Assembly: GCF_018128245.1 (NCBI RefSeq)
Contig: NZ_CP072378.1
Coordinates: forward strand, 1,240,001 to 1,304,000
Direction of reading: 5' to 3'
DNA: 64,000 bases
From: Leptotrichia sp. oral taxon 221
Lineage (GTDB): Bacteria; Fusobacteriota; Fusobacteriia; Fusobacteriales; Leptotrichiaceae
Shown here: piece after piece, positions 1-8,450 of the stretch
How the letters are laid out: every line of letters begins with the position of its first letter
How positions within the stretch are numbered: the first letter of the stretch is position 1
Made by a program: the position numbers and the translations under genes
Notes under the pieces: generated by a model
Databases searched by the model: none
What the model was told of the DNA's origin: nothing
The model's input: only the letters and a program-made list of their open reading frames with translations

Positions 1-54
1 TTCAATCAATTTTGAAAACACATGTTCTTTTTATTATGAATTCCTTAATTTTTT

Positions 55-1635
55 CTAAAAATGAGCGTAACTAAAATCAACTATTCCAGTAACACTTCTT
101 CTAACAATACCTTTTATCTTAGGATTTCTATAATGATTTTCAACTGAGAAATATAATGGCGAAATTACATTTTCATCAATCAATATTCTCTCAGCTTCAT
201 TCACTTTTTTGTCTCTTTCTTTAGAAGAAGACATTTTAGAAATTTCTGTTACTAGCGCATTATACTTAGCTTTTGACCAAACATTCATATTCAAGTTATC
301 ATCTTTTTTCCATCTATCTAAATAGGACAAAGCATCATCATATTTCGGCGACCAAGTATTTAAGACAATATCATAATCTCCAGCCCTAGTTTTCGACAAT
401 CTTTCTTTAAATGGCACAGTCGAAGCATCTGTCTCTAATCCCAATTTAGTTCTCAATTCCTCTTGAATAAATTGTATTTCCAAAACTTCTGGATTCGAGT
501 TTCCTGACAACAATCTTAATCTCAATCTATTAATTCCTAACTCTTTCAATGCTTCTGCATACAATTTTTTAGCCGTTTCAATATCATTATCTTTAAAATA
601 ATTTTTATCTGGATAATTTTCTCTATATTTTTTATTATATCCTGAAATTTGATTACTTATAATTGATTTCGCAATAACCGATCCATCTTTTTTAATTTCA
701 TCCACATATTTTTTTCTATCAATAACTATCGAAATTGCCTTTCTCAACTTAGCATTTTGTAAATATTTATTCCCTAAATTATAATCCAAATACCAAACTC
801 TTCCATTCAAATACGTATCCAAAACTTTATTTTTCTTATATTCTGCCAATCTGTAAGGCTCTACCCTCGACATATCTATTTCTCTATTTTTAATCAAATC
901 GTCAACCACTTTAAAATCTTTTGAAATAACATATTTTATTTTTGGAACCCTTATATTTTTAGCATTCCAATAATCTTCATTTTTTTCCAATAAAATCTCA
1001 TCTTCTTGCAATTTCACTATTTTATAAGGTCCATTAAATAAGAAATCTCCCAACTTAACCGCATATTTATTCTCTTTAGATTCATAAAATTTCTGATTTA
1101 AAGGCACAGAAATCGGCAAAGTCAAAATATATTTAAAATACGCTGTTGGATGCTCTAATTCAATTTCCAATGTCTTATCATCAATCGCTTTAACTCCCAA
1201 AGCATCTGCTCCAACTTTTCCAGCATAATATTTTTCTGCATTTTTTATTGGAAACAACATCTCAGAAAATTGAGCCGCAGTCTTAGGATTCAAAACTCTT
1301 TTAAACGCAAAAACAAAATCATTTGCTACTATTTTCTCACCATTACTCCATTTTGCATTATCCCTTAACTTAAACGTCAATTTATTTCCACTTTCTTTAA
1401 AACTTTCAGCAACTCCACCAGTATAATTCCCCTTTTCATCCAATCTCAGTAATCCCTCATAAATACTCGAATCCACTTGAACTGCTATCATTTCAGTAAA
1501 TAAATGTGGATCCAAAGTATTATAATCACTTCCAAGATTAAAAACTACCATTTCTTTATTATTATTAACATTTTTAGAACATCCCACCACTAAAAATACA
1601 AACAACATTAATGTAAAAAATATATTTTTTTTCAT
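55..1635 (-). CDS. ABC transporter substrate-binding lipoprotein (oligopeptide type, OppA-like)
   Basis: Extracytoplasmic solute-binding protein of the SBP_bac_5 (OppA/DppA) family, which captures peptides or nickel for an ABC importer. The N-terminus is a lipoprotein signal: two lysines, a hydrophobic stretch and the lipobox VVGC with Cys19, then a polar linker. The body has family features such as a TLDPHLFTE start and a C-terminal YRNPKIKGI region, and its 526 residues are normal for the family. No permease or ATPase gene is beside it in the window; they could lie just past the left edge or elsewhere. Upstream, between a GGAG and the start codon, there is a short hairpin (GGATA/TATCC), so the ribosome-binding arrangement is unusual. 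Peptide specificity is inferred from the family only. Confidence 0.88.
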   Translation of the reverse strand: MKKNIFFTLMLFVFLVVGCSKNVNNNKEMVVFNLGSDYNTLDPHLFTEMIAVQVDSSIYEGLLRLDEKGNYTGGVAESFKESGNKLTFKLRDNAKWSNGEKIVANDFVFAFKRVLNPKTAAQFSEMLFPIKNAEKYYAGKVGADALGVKAIDDKTLEIELEHPTAYFKYILTLPISVPLNQKFYESKENKYAVKLGDFLFNGPYKIVKLQEDEILLEKNEDYWNAKNIRVPKIKYVISKDFKVVDDLIKNREIDMSRVEPYRLAEYKKNKVLDTYLNGRVWYLDYNLGNKYLQNAKLRKAISIVIDRKKYVDEIKKDGSVIAKSIISNQISGYNKKYRENYPDKNYFKDNDIETAKKLYAEALKELGINRLRLRLLSGNSNPEVLEIQFIQEELRTKLGLETDASTVPFKERLSKTRAGDYDIVLNTWSPKYDDALSYLDRWKKDDNLNMNVWSKAKYNALVTEISKMSSSKERDKKVNEAERILIDENVISPLYFSVENHYRNPKIKGIVRRSVTGIVDFSYAHF

Positions 1636-1738
1636 TTTTTCTCGGATATTTAACTATCCTGATCTCCTTTCATGCAATTTTTATAATCCTCTAAACAATT
1701 ATTTTATTTTTCCTTCAATCTTTCTAAACAATATTTCT

Positions 1739-1801
1739 AAAAAAATAAGTTGAAAAAATAATACATCTTCATTTAAAAATTATATTAAATTTCCAACTTA
1801 T
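1739..1801 (-). terminator. Probable metK terminator
   Basis: On the minus strand ATAAGTTG pairs with CAACTTAT across a loop of about 40 nt, and a run of seven T follows. It lies just after the metK stop. The long loop makes it less certain than a compact hairpin. Confidence 0.5.
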
Positions 1802-1822
1802 AAGCTACTTCATTTAAAAAAA

Positions 1823-2977
1823 TTATAACAATTCTTTTTTCAATTCTTCAACTTTATTCAATCTTTCCCAAGGCAAATCAATATCAGTTCTTCCAACATG
1901 ACCAAAAGCAGCTAAATCTTGATATTTAAAACTAGGCGTTCTCAATTCTAATGCTTTTTCAATTCCTCTTGGTGTCAAATCAAATAATTTTGCTACAGCT
2001 TCAGCAATTTTCCCTTCATCAACAATCCCTGTTCCAAAAGTATCCACTTTTATAGATGTTGGTTGAACTACTCCAATCGCATAAGACAATTGAACTTCAC
2101 ATTTTGTAGCTATCCCTGCTGCAACTATATTTTTAGCAATCCATCTAGCCGCATAAGCTGCTGATCTATCTACTTTTGAAGGATCTTTTCCAGAAAATGC
2201 TCCTCCACCATGTCTAAAATATCCACCATACGTATCAATTATTATTTTTCTTCCAGTCAATCCTGAATCTCCATGAGGACCACCAATTACAAATCTTCCA
2301 GTCGGATTAATGTGATAATGTTTAACTTTTGAATAATCTAAATTATATTTTTCTAAAACAGGTTTTATAACCAATTCTTTTAAGTCACTTTCAATTTTTT
2401 CTCTAGTAACTTCTTCGTCATGCTGAACTGATAAAACAACTGTATCAACTGATTCAATTTTTGTTCCTGTTTCATCATATTCTAAAGTCACTTGAGCTTT
2501 TGCATCAGGTCTAGCCCATGCCAAAGTTTTATTTCTAGTTAACTCAGTCAATTTCACAATTATTTCACGAGCTAATGTCACAGCTAAAGGCATCAATTCT
2601 TCAGTTTCATTAACTGCTCCACCAAACATAATCCCTTGGTCTCCAGCTCCACCAGTATCTACTCCCATCGAAATGTCAGGTGATTGAGAATGAATAACAT
2701 TCATAACACCACAATCTGAGTCAAATCCCATTCCTGGTTTATATCCTATTTCTTTAATTTTACTTCTAACAATATCTTGTATATCAATATATGTAGTTGT
2801 TGTTATTTCTCCTCCAACCACAACTAATCCTGTTGTCGCAAATGTTTCACAAGCCACTCTCGCATGAGTATCATCTTTTAAACAAGCATCTAACACTGCA
2901 TCTGAAATTTGATCACAAATTTTATCTGGATGTCCAGGTGAAACGAATTCTGATGTAAAATAAATATTTTTTGCCAT
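1823..2977 (-). CDS. metK: S-adenosylmethionine synthetase
   Basis: Makes S-adenosylmethionine from methionine and ATP in the cytoplasm. The 384-residue length is typical. Diagnostic motifs are GHPDK near residue 15 (ATP-binding His), GAGDQG in the methionine/ATP site, and the glycine-rich [16 protein letters not shown] phosphate-binding loop near residue 257. The start is supported by a strong AGGAGG seven bases upstream. It is transcribed alone from a consensus promoter through a SAM-I riboswitch, so its own product should shut off expression. I see nothing odd in the protein. Confidence 0.98.
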   Translation of the reverse strand: MAKNIYFTSEFVSPGHPDKICDQISDAVLDACLKDDTHARVACETFATTGLVVVGGEITTTTYIDIQDIVRSKIKEIGYKPGMGFDSDCGVMNVIHSQSPDISMGVDTGGAGDQGIMFGGAVNETEELMPLAVTLAREIIVKLTELTRNKTLAWARPDAKAQVTLEYDETGTKIESVDTVVLSVQHDEEVTREKIESDLKELVIKPVLEKYNLDYSKVKHYHINPTGRFVIGGPHGDSGLTGRKIIIDTYGGYFRHGGGAFSGKDPSKVDRSAAYAARWIAKNIVAAGIATKCEVQLSYAIGVVQPTSIKVDTFGTGIVDEGKIAEAVAKLFDLTPRGIEKALELRTPSFKYQDLAAFGHVGRTDIDLPWERLNKVEELKKELL

Positions 2978-3023
2978 TTTTTATTCCTCCTAAAATATAT
3001 TTTTATTTAAAAGAATTTTTTGT

Positions 3024-3052
3024 AAAAAAAAATTCTCTACAAAGAAGAGAAT
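3024..3052 (-). terminator. metK: Riboswitch expression-platform terminator before metK
   Basis: Minus strand ATTCTCT and AGAGAAT form a 7-bp hairpin with a 7-nt loop, followed by eight or nine T. It lies between the SAM-I aptamer and metK, as expected of a transcription attenuator. The 3' side of P1 (GATAAG) lies shortly upstream and could take part in the antiterminator. Confidence 0.85.
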
Positions 3053-3060
3053 GTAAAATT

Positions 3061-3163
3061 CTTATCTTCGCACTTTTATGCCAGGATTTAGCACCTTTTA
3101 CAAATAATTGTAAGGTTGCTGGATACTCATAACGGGCCTGTCCCTCATATCTCTCTTGATAAG
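3061..3163 (-). ncRNA. SAM-I (S-box) riboswitch aptamer
   Basis: Read on the minus strand, the element begins CTTATCAAGAG, continues with the conserved GAGGGACAGGCCC core and CAGCAACC, and ends with the GTGCTAAATCC and P4 region. P1 is closed by CTTATC at the 5' end and GATAAG at the 3' end. These are hallmark S-box features. SAM binding stabilises P1 and lets the downstream terminator form, which turns off metK. The control is cis-acting on the single downstream gene. Confidence 0.96.
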
Positions 3164-3185
3164 TTTGCATATTTAATTATAGTTT

Positions 3186-3214
3186 ATTATAGTACATTTT
3201 TCATTTATTGTCAA
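3186..3214 (-). promoter_or_regulatory. Sigma-70 promoter of the metK leader
   Basis: TTGACA and TATAAT separated by exactly 17 bp, a perfect consensus. It places the transcription start a few bases upstream of the SAM-I P1 stem. Confidence 0.9.
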
Positions 3215-3245
3215 ACTATTTTTTTAGAATTCATTATTTCTTTTT

Positions 3246-3836
3246 TTATTCAATTTCAATTCTTCCTTCAAGTGATTTCCCTAAAGTCGCCATATCCGTA
3301 TACTCAATATTTCCTCCCATAGGAATTCCACTAGCAATTTTTGAGACTCTGACATCTTTCTGCTTCAATATTTTCGTCAAATACAACGTCGTAGTTTCCC
3401 CTTCCAAGTCAGGATTTAACGCAATTATCACTTCTTTTATAACCTTCTCATCCAATCTTTTTATCAACGACTTCAAATTTAAATCTTCAATCGTAACTCC
3501 ATTCAAAGGATCTATTTTTCCACCTAAAACATGATAAAGTCCATTATATGTATCAGAATTTTCAAAAGCAATAACATCTCTAACACCTTCAACAATGCAA
3601 AGAACTTCTTTATTTCTCTTCTCATCTTCACAAATTTCACAAATATCATTTTCAGATAAATTCCCACAAATCGAACAATGCTTAATACTACTATGAGAAT
3701 CTTTTATTATGCCTATCATTCTATCAATATCCGCTTCACTTTTTTCCAAAACATCAAATGCTATTCTCATCGCACTTTTTTTCCCAATTCCTGGCAATTT
3801 TGAAAAAACATCTATCAAATCATCTAATTTTTTCAT
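3246..3836 (-). CDS. recR: Recombination mediator protein RecR
   Basis: Works with RecF/RecO to load RecA at single-stranded gaps. The protein has an N-terminal helix-hairpin-helix (LPGIGKKSAMR), a C4 zinc finger (CSICGN...CEIC) and a Toprim domain with VEGVRDV and NPDLEGE. The start chosen is MKKLDDL because it has a good AGGGGAG at the right distance; the longer frame starts upstream of that site and would add 11 residues. The result, 196 residues, is normal. A terminator ends only about 35 bp upstream, leaving little room for a separate promoter, so recR is probably expressed by read-through from pyk. RecO is encoded elsewhere in this window. Confidence 0.96.
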   Translation of the reverse strand: MKKLDDLIDVFSKLPGIGKKSAMRIAFDVLEKSEADIDRMIGIIKDSHSSIKHCSICGNLSENDICEICEDEKRNKEVLCIVEGVRDVIAFENSDTYNGLYHVLGGKIDPLNGVTIEDLNLKSLIKRLDEKVIKEVIIALNPDLEGETTTLYLTKILKQKDVRVSKIASGIPMGGNIEYTDMATLGKSLEGRIEIE

Positions 3837-3871
3837 AAATTTCTCCCCTCTATTTTTTACTTCTAACAAAC

Positions 3872-3908
3872 AAAAAAGTGAATCGTAATAACTTACTCTT
3901 CACTTTTT
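3872..3908 (-). terminator. Terminator after pyk
   Basis: Minus strand AAAAAGTGAA pairs with TTCACTTTTT, with an inner GTAA/TTAC extension, then a T-run. It sits between pyk and recR and should act as a partial terminator. Confidence 0.75.
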
Positions 3909-3950
3909 CATTTTTAATTTTACTAATAAAGACTTAATAATTTTTTATAA

Positions 3951-5381
3951 TTATTTTTCTCCAACTCTTTCAACTCTTAAAGTATTAGTTGTTCCTTCTT
4001 TAGAAATTCCAGTTACTAATACTACTAAATCACCTTTTTTAGCTTCTTCGTGATTAGCTGCAATTTCTCTTGCTTTTGCAAAGAAGTCATCAGTTTTATC
4101 TAATCCTTTTTCTACGTAAGCTCTAACTCCTCTTACTAATGCTAATTGTCTAGCTGTTTGATCATTATCAGTTAAAGCAATAATAGGTACAGTTGGTCCA
4201 TATTTTCTAATCATTCTAGCTGCTCTTCCTGTTTTTGTCCAACATACAATTAATTTAGCATCTAATAAATTTGATGTTCTAACTGCTCCATTTGAAATAG
4301 CTTCTGTTACTGTAACTTCTTCATTTTCATCGATTTCAACAGGTTTGAATTTTTTGAATTCATCTGTTCTTTTTGAAATTGTAGCCATCATTTGTACAGC
4401 TTCTGCTGGATATTTACCTTTTGCAGATTCTCCAGATAACATAACTGCATCTGTACCATCTAAGATAGCGTTAGCAACGTCTCCTGCTTCTGCTCTTGTA
4501 GGTCTTGGGTTTCTAATCATTGAATCTAACATTTGTGTAGCTGTAATAACTGGTTTTCCAGCTTTGTTACATTTTCTAATCATCATTTTTTGCATGAAAG
4601 GAACTTCTTCTGCAGGAACTTCTACTCCTAAGTCTCCTCTTGCTACCATGATTCCATCACTTAATTCCAAGATTTCATCGAAGTTATCAACACCTTCTTG
4701 GCTTTCAATTTTAGGAATAATTTTGATGTTGTGTCCACCATTTTCATCTAAAACTTTTCTTACTTCAGCAACGTCTGCTGCTTTTCTTATGAATGAAGCT
4801 GCAACAAAGTCTACTCCTTGTTCACAACCAAATTTCAAGTCGTTAATATCTTTTTCAGCTAATGCAGGTAATCCAACTGAAACATCTGGTAAGTTAACTC
4901 CTTTAGTTTGTCCTAATTCTCCTGTATTTGTAATAACACATTCAACTTCTCCTGCTTCTACATTGATGCTTTCAACTTTTAATCCAATTAAACCATCATC
5001 TAATAAAACAGTACTTCCTACTTTTAAGTCATTTACAATTCCAGGATATGAAACTGCGAATTTTTTAGCATTTCCAACAAAGCTATAATCAGTAGTGATT
5101 GTTACTTTGTTTCCTGTTTCTAATAATACATCTTCTCCATTTTCTAATTTCCCAGTTCTGATTTCAGGTCCTTTAGTATCCAATAAGATTGCAATTTCTT
5201 TACCTGTTTTTTTAACAACTTCTCTAATTGTTTTAATTCTTGCTCCATGTTCTTCATAGTCTCCGTGTGAGAAGTTTAATCTCATTACGTTCATTCCACT
5301 TTCAACTAATTTAGTTAACATTTCTTCGCTTTCTGATTTTGGTCCTATTGTACAAACAACTTTTGTCATTTTGATCTTCAT
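3951..5381 (-). CDS. pyk: Pyruvate kinase
   Basis: Converts phosphoenolpyruvate and ADP to pyruvate and ATP, the last step of glycolysis. Recognisable parts are TKVVCTIGP at the N-terminus, RLNFSHGDYEEH, the active-site MVARGDLGVE, and the ITATQMLDSM segment. Its 476 residues match the standard form without the C-terminal PEP-utiliser extension seen in some Firmicutes. The start MKIKMTK has an AGGAGG upstream. It follows pfkA in the same direction with a gap of about 120 bp, a common glycolytic pairing. Confidence 0.98.
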   Translation of the reverse strand: MKIKMTKVVCTIGPKSESEEMLTKLVESGMNVMRLNFSHGDYEEHGARIKTIREVVKKTGKEIAILLDTKGPEIRTGKLENGEDVLLETGNKVTITTDYSFVGNAKKFAVSYPGIVNDLKVGSTVLLDDGLIGLKVESINVEAGEVECVITNTGELGQTKGVNLPDVSVGLPALAEKDINDLKFGCEQGVDFVAASFIRKAADVAEVRKVLDENGGHNIKIIPKIESQEGVDNFDEILELSDGIMVARGDLGVEVPAEEVPFMQKMMIRKCNKAGKPVITATQMLDSMIRNPRPTRAEAGDVANAILDGTDAVMLSGESAKGKYPAEAVQMMATISKRTDEFKKFKPVEIDENEEVTVTEAISNGAVRTSNLLDAKLIVCWTKTGRAARMIRKYGPTVPIIALTDNDQTARQLALVRGVRAYVEKGLDKTDDFFAKAREIAANHEEAKKGDLVVLVTGISKEGTTNTLRVERVGEK

Positions 5382-5503
5382 TCTTGTATTCCTCCTAAAT
5401 CTGATATATATATAAATATTAAACTTTAGTGAGATTAATACTGAAATTAACCCACAAAACTTTAACTACATTAAAAAACTTTTTTATTTTGCCATCATTT
5501 TAA

Positions 5504-6466
5504 TTATAATGATAACATTGTTGCAATTTTATAATCTTCTTCTGAAGATTTACTATAGTTTTCCCAAGCATAAGATAATTTATGAGTAGTTACTTTTCCA
5601 CTTTCCATACCTACCATTAATCCTGCTTCTCCATCAATTAATAATTCTACTGCTTTTACTCCTAATTTTGTTGCTAAGATTCTATCATTAGCTGTTGGAG
5701 CTCCACCTCTTTGAACGTGTCCTAAAATAGTAACTCTTATATCTGTATCTATTTTTTGTGCTAATTCTTTTTCAATATCCAAGATATTTCCAGCACCTTC
5801 TGCTACAACTATAATGTCGTATAATTTACCTTCTGCTCTTCTTTCTCTAATAACTTTTGCAATATCATCAGTAGAAGCTTTTACTTCTGGTATCATAACT
5901 CCACTTGCTCCACCTGCAATCGCTGCATATAAAGCTAAATCCCCACAGTTTCTTCCCATTACTTCTATTAAATAAGTTCTTTCGTGTGATGTTGCTGTGT
6001 CTTTTAATTTTGATATTGCATCCAAGATTATATTTAATGCTGTATCGTAACCAATTGTATAATCAGTTCCTGCAATGTCATTATCGATTGTTCCAGGTAT
6101 TCCGATTGTTTTTATTCCATGTTCTTCATACAAATAATGTGCTCCATGGAACGAACCATCTCCACCTATTACTACTAAGCCTTCTATTCCTCTTTTTTTC
6201 AAGTTTTCAGCTGCCTTAGCTCTTACTTCAGGATCTTTAAAAGATGATAATCTAGCAGATAATAAGATAGTTCCACCATGATCAGCGATTCCACTTACAT
6301 CTAATGCTGACATTTGGAATATTTGATCTTCTAACATTCCTTTATATCCTCTTTTAATTCCAAAAACTTCCATTCCTTTACTCATCGCAGTTTTAGCAAC
6401 AGCTCTTACCGCTGTATTCATCCCTTGCGAATCTCCACCACTTGTTAGGATTGCAATTTTTTTCAT
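5504..6466 (-). CDS. pfkA: ATP-dependent 6-phosphofructokinase
   Basis: Phosphorylates fructose 6-phosphate, the committing step of glycolysis. The family motif appears as GGDSQGMNTAVRA (more often GGDAPGMN), followed by GGDGSFHGA for ATP binding and the catalytic GTIDNDIAGTD. Its 320 residues fit the bacterial ATP-dependent short form. An AGAAGGAGA lies upstream of the start. It has its own promoter and leads toward pyk, so the two glycolytic kinases are probably co-transcribed. Confidence 0.97.
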   Translation of the reverse strand: MKKIAILTSGGDSQGMNTAVRAVAKTAMSKGMEVFGIKRGYKGMLEDQIFQMSALDVSGIADHGGTILLSARLSSFKDPEVRAKAAENLKKRGIEGLVVIGGDGSFHGAHYLYEEHGIKTIGIPGTIDNDIAGTDYTIGYDTALNIILDAISKLKDTATSHERTYLIEVMGRNCGDLALYAAIAGGASGVMIPEVKASTDDIAKVIRERRAEGKLYDIIVVAEGAGNILDIEKELAQKIDTDIRVTILGHVQRGGAPTANDRILATKLGVKAVELLIDGEAGLMVGMESGKVTTHKLSYAWENYSKSSEEDYKIATMLSL

Positions 6467-6513
6467 AACTTATTTCTCCTTCTAAAATCAATAACTATTT
6501 ATCTCTCATAAAG

Positions 6514-6542
6514 ATAATACCATTTTTTTGATTTTTTTTCAA
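6514..6542 (-). promoter_or_regulatory. Promoter of pfkA(-pyk)
   Basis: TTGAAA and TATTAT with 17-bp spacing, about 50 bp upstream of the pfkA start codon. Confidence 0.75.
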
Positions 6543-6605
6543 TGATTATTTTATATCTTTTTTCTTTTTTTTCTTTTTTTTATTTTTATAAATTTCAATA
6601 TCTTT

Positions 6606-7856
6606 CTAATCTTCATACGAGTACATTGGTTCTACATGAATCAATATTCTTTTAACATTTTTATATTTATATTTCAATGTTTTTGTTATTTCATTAACAA
6701 TTTCATGTGCTTCCTCTATCGTTTTATCTCTATTCATCCTAACATCAACAAAAATATAAACTTCTTTCCCTGAAGTAGTCATTCTAAAATCATGTGCATT
6801 CTCAATTTCAGGAAATTTCAAAATATCTTCTCTAATTTCTTCCAACAATTCTTTATCTTGAGAATCCAATAAAATCAAGGCATTCTCACTAATCAATTGA
6901 TACCCATTAATAATTATGTATATTGCAATTATCAAACCAACAATAATGTCAAACAACGGACTTATCAATGAAAGCAACAATCCTACTAAAACTGAACTAG
7001 ATATCACAATATCCATTTTATAATCAACTAGAAGCGTTTCAATTAACGCACTTTTTTCTTTACCAGTTTTTTGTTTCATAAAAATTAATTGAAAAATTTT
7101 AATTATTATTGTCATAATCGTAATTATTATTGGCCATTTATTCAATAAAACTCCAGAATTTTTTTCAAACAACTTCAAAAAATTTTCTTGTATAACTTCA
7201 AATGCTGAAATTATGATAAACGTACCAATTATAACGCTAAATACCGATTCTATCTTACCATGTCCAAATGGATGTTCCGAATCTTCTGGATTATTTCCAA
7301 CCTTAAGTCCAACAATAACTAAAATATTTGTAATCAAATCTGATAATGAATTTAATCCATCTGATAATAAAGATACACTTTGAAAAATATTTCCTGAAAT
7401 AATTTTTAAGAGAGCTAAAACTACATTAACTACTATCGCAAATTTAGAGACAAACATCATATTTTCGTATTCTTTTCGATTTTCTCTCAAATTATTTAAT
7501 TCATATCCATTTTCTGTTTTTACAAATCTTTGTTTTTCTAAAAAATTATTCATTTTTTTATGATTTTTTACAACTAAAGAATCATAATCATTATTTATTA
7601 ACCAATTTATTATGAATTTTAAAAGAATTGTTCCACAAGCATTATTTCTTAATTTAGATACGATAAATATTCTCTTTAATTCCATTGAAACTTCATTTTC
7701 TTTTATTAAAACTGCATAACCAATTATTTTTTCACTTTTGTATAAAAAAAATAATTCTTCATCGTCTTCATTAAAATTAAAATAATTATCTATTCCTTTT
7801 AAAAACAGCAAATCTTTTCTTTCTTTTTTCGTATCATTCCAATTAATAATCTTCAT
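6606..7856 (-). CDS. Cation diffusion facilitator with N-terminal GNAT-like domain
   Basis: Probable divalent-metal efflux protein of the inner membrane. Residues 135-416 form a CDF transporter with the HPFGHGKIES motif near residue 195, several membrane segments and a cytoplasmic C-terminal domain. The usual metal-site positions are N169 and D173 in TM2 and D278 and D282 in TM5. Known CDF classification links an N/D plus D/D set to manganese exporters such as MntE rather than the H/D zinc type, so Mn is my inference. Residues 1-125 look like an acetyltransferase (GNAT) fold, with an acetyl-CoA-loop-like RNNACGTILLKFI and a typical end at FLEKQRFVK. That fusion is uncommon. The start lacks a close Shine-Dalgarno. 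Confidence 0.85.
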   Translation of the reverse strand: MKIINWNDTKKERKDLLFLKGIDNYFNFNEDDEELFFLYKSEKIIGYAVLIKENEVSMELKRIFIVSKLRNNACGTILLKFIINWLINNDYDSLVVKNHKKMNNFLEKQRFVKTENGYELNNLRENRKEYENMMFVSKFAIVVNVVLALLKIISGNIFQSVSLLSDGLNSLSDLITNILVIVGLKVGNNPEDSEHPFGHGKIESVFSVIIGTFIIISAFEVIQENFLKLFEKNSGVLLNKWPIIITIMTIIIKIFQLIFMKQKTGKEKSALIETLLVDYKMDIVISSSVLVGLLLSLISPLFDIIVGLIIAIYIIINGYQLISENALILLDSQDKELLEEIREDILKFPEIENAHDFRMTTSGKEVYIFVDVRMNRDKTIEEAHEIVNEITKTLKYKYKNVKRILIHVEPMYSYED

Positions 7857-8142
7857 TTTTTATAAAATCGCCCCCTAAAAATATTTCTACATAAAACTTT
7901 TTCCGTATAATTTAAAAAATAGCAATTCAAGTTTCTTTACTAAAGCTCTTTTTAGGAATCTTTTATAAAAGGTTTCTTAATTGCTATTGAATTTATATAT
8001 TTATCATCAAATACTTTTATCGTGAACTACTCCCACTTTTAGAAACGGAAACTTCTTGGGAAGTATCTGCTTTTGTTAGTCAAATATATTTACCAAGCTC
8101 TTTGGGTAGTTCCTACCCTGATATATTTAGTGTAATACATTT
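7857..8142. other. Gene-free stretch downstream of the SRP RNA
   Basis: No protein gene is visible. On the minus strand it holds a GGGTA/TACCC hairpin flanked by AAATATAT and ATATATTT arms, a CTTC/GAAG hairpin, a wobble-rich hairpin ending in GTGGGAGTAGTTCAC, and then the branched terminator described separately. The GTGGGAGTAGTTCAC ending resembles right ends of IS200/IS605 elements. Alternatively a second small RNA could be processed from the SRP transcript. Neither reading can be confirmed here. Confidence 0.4.
7914..7988 (-). terminator. Branched terminator-like structure of the SRP RNA transcript
   Basis: Minus strand AATAGCAATT pairs with AATTGCTATT and a T6 run follows. The enclosed 55 nt hold two further hairpins (CTTTTATAAAAG and CTTTAGTAAAG), giving a branched shape rather than a simple loop. 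It is the first plausible end for the RNA that starts at the SRP promoter. Confidence 0.6.
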
Positions 8143-8411
8143 TGCCATACATCAGACTCTCGAAAGAATTTTACCATCCGTTTCTTATAGAAAGAACTCA
8201 AAAACAGCTACCCTATAAACCTAGAGAAATTGACTTAGTGCTGCTTTGTTCCCAACCTGACACGGTTCACCAACTCTCTACAATATAGGACTATTTTCTC
8301 AACATTCTTTAGATAAGGCGTTGACACTAAAATCTCCCTCAAGTCTGACATCACCTCTACTAAAGCGGGTTGTAGATACAGGGCACCGCTATCTCCCCGG
8401 CTAGTATGACA
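8143..8411 (-). ncRNA. ffs: Signal recognition particle RNA, large type with Alu domain
   Basis: On the minus strand the 5' part carries the Alu-domain sequence GCCGGGGAGATAGCGGTGCC followed by ACAACCCGCT, close to the Bacillus scRNA. The S domain has GAACCGTGTCAGGTTGGGAA with the GGAA tetraloop and then AAAGCAGCACTAAG, the Ffh-binding helix 8. The ends TGTCATAC and GTATGGCA pair to close the molecule at about 270 nt. It has a consensus promoter just past the nfo stop. The large form is typical of Gram-positive lineages, so its presence in a diderm fits Fusobacteriota. Ends are set from the closing helix and are approximate. Confidence 0.93.
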
Positions 8412-8417
8412 AGTGTT

Positions 8418-8446
8418 ATTATATCATTTTCATATTCTAATGTCAA
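8418..8446 (-). promoter_or_regulatory. Promoter of the SRP RNA gene
   Basis: TTGACA and TATAAT separated by 17 bp, a perfect consensus that places the start about 7 bp downstream at the first bases of the SRP RNA. It suits a strong stable-RNA promoter. Confidence 0.92.
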
Positions 8447-8450
8447 CTTT

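Noticed and set aside
4345-5088. 247-codon plus-strand frame inside pyk
   Set aside because: It is an antisense shadow of a highly conserved gene and has a low-complexity hydrophobic product. The same applies to plus-strand frames within groEL, rsmA and metG.
8060-8135. Purine or other known riboswitch in the SRP downstream region
   Set aside because: The GGGTA/TACCC hairpin with AT arms looked aptamer-like, but conserved loop bases of purine, preQ1, fluoride and guanidine classes are missing.
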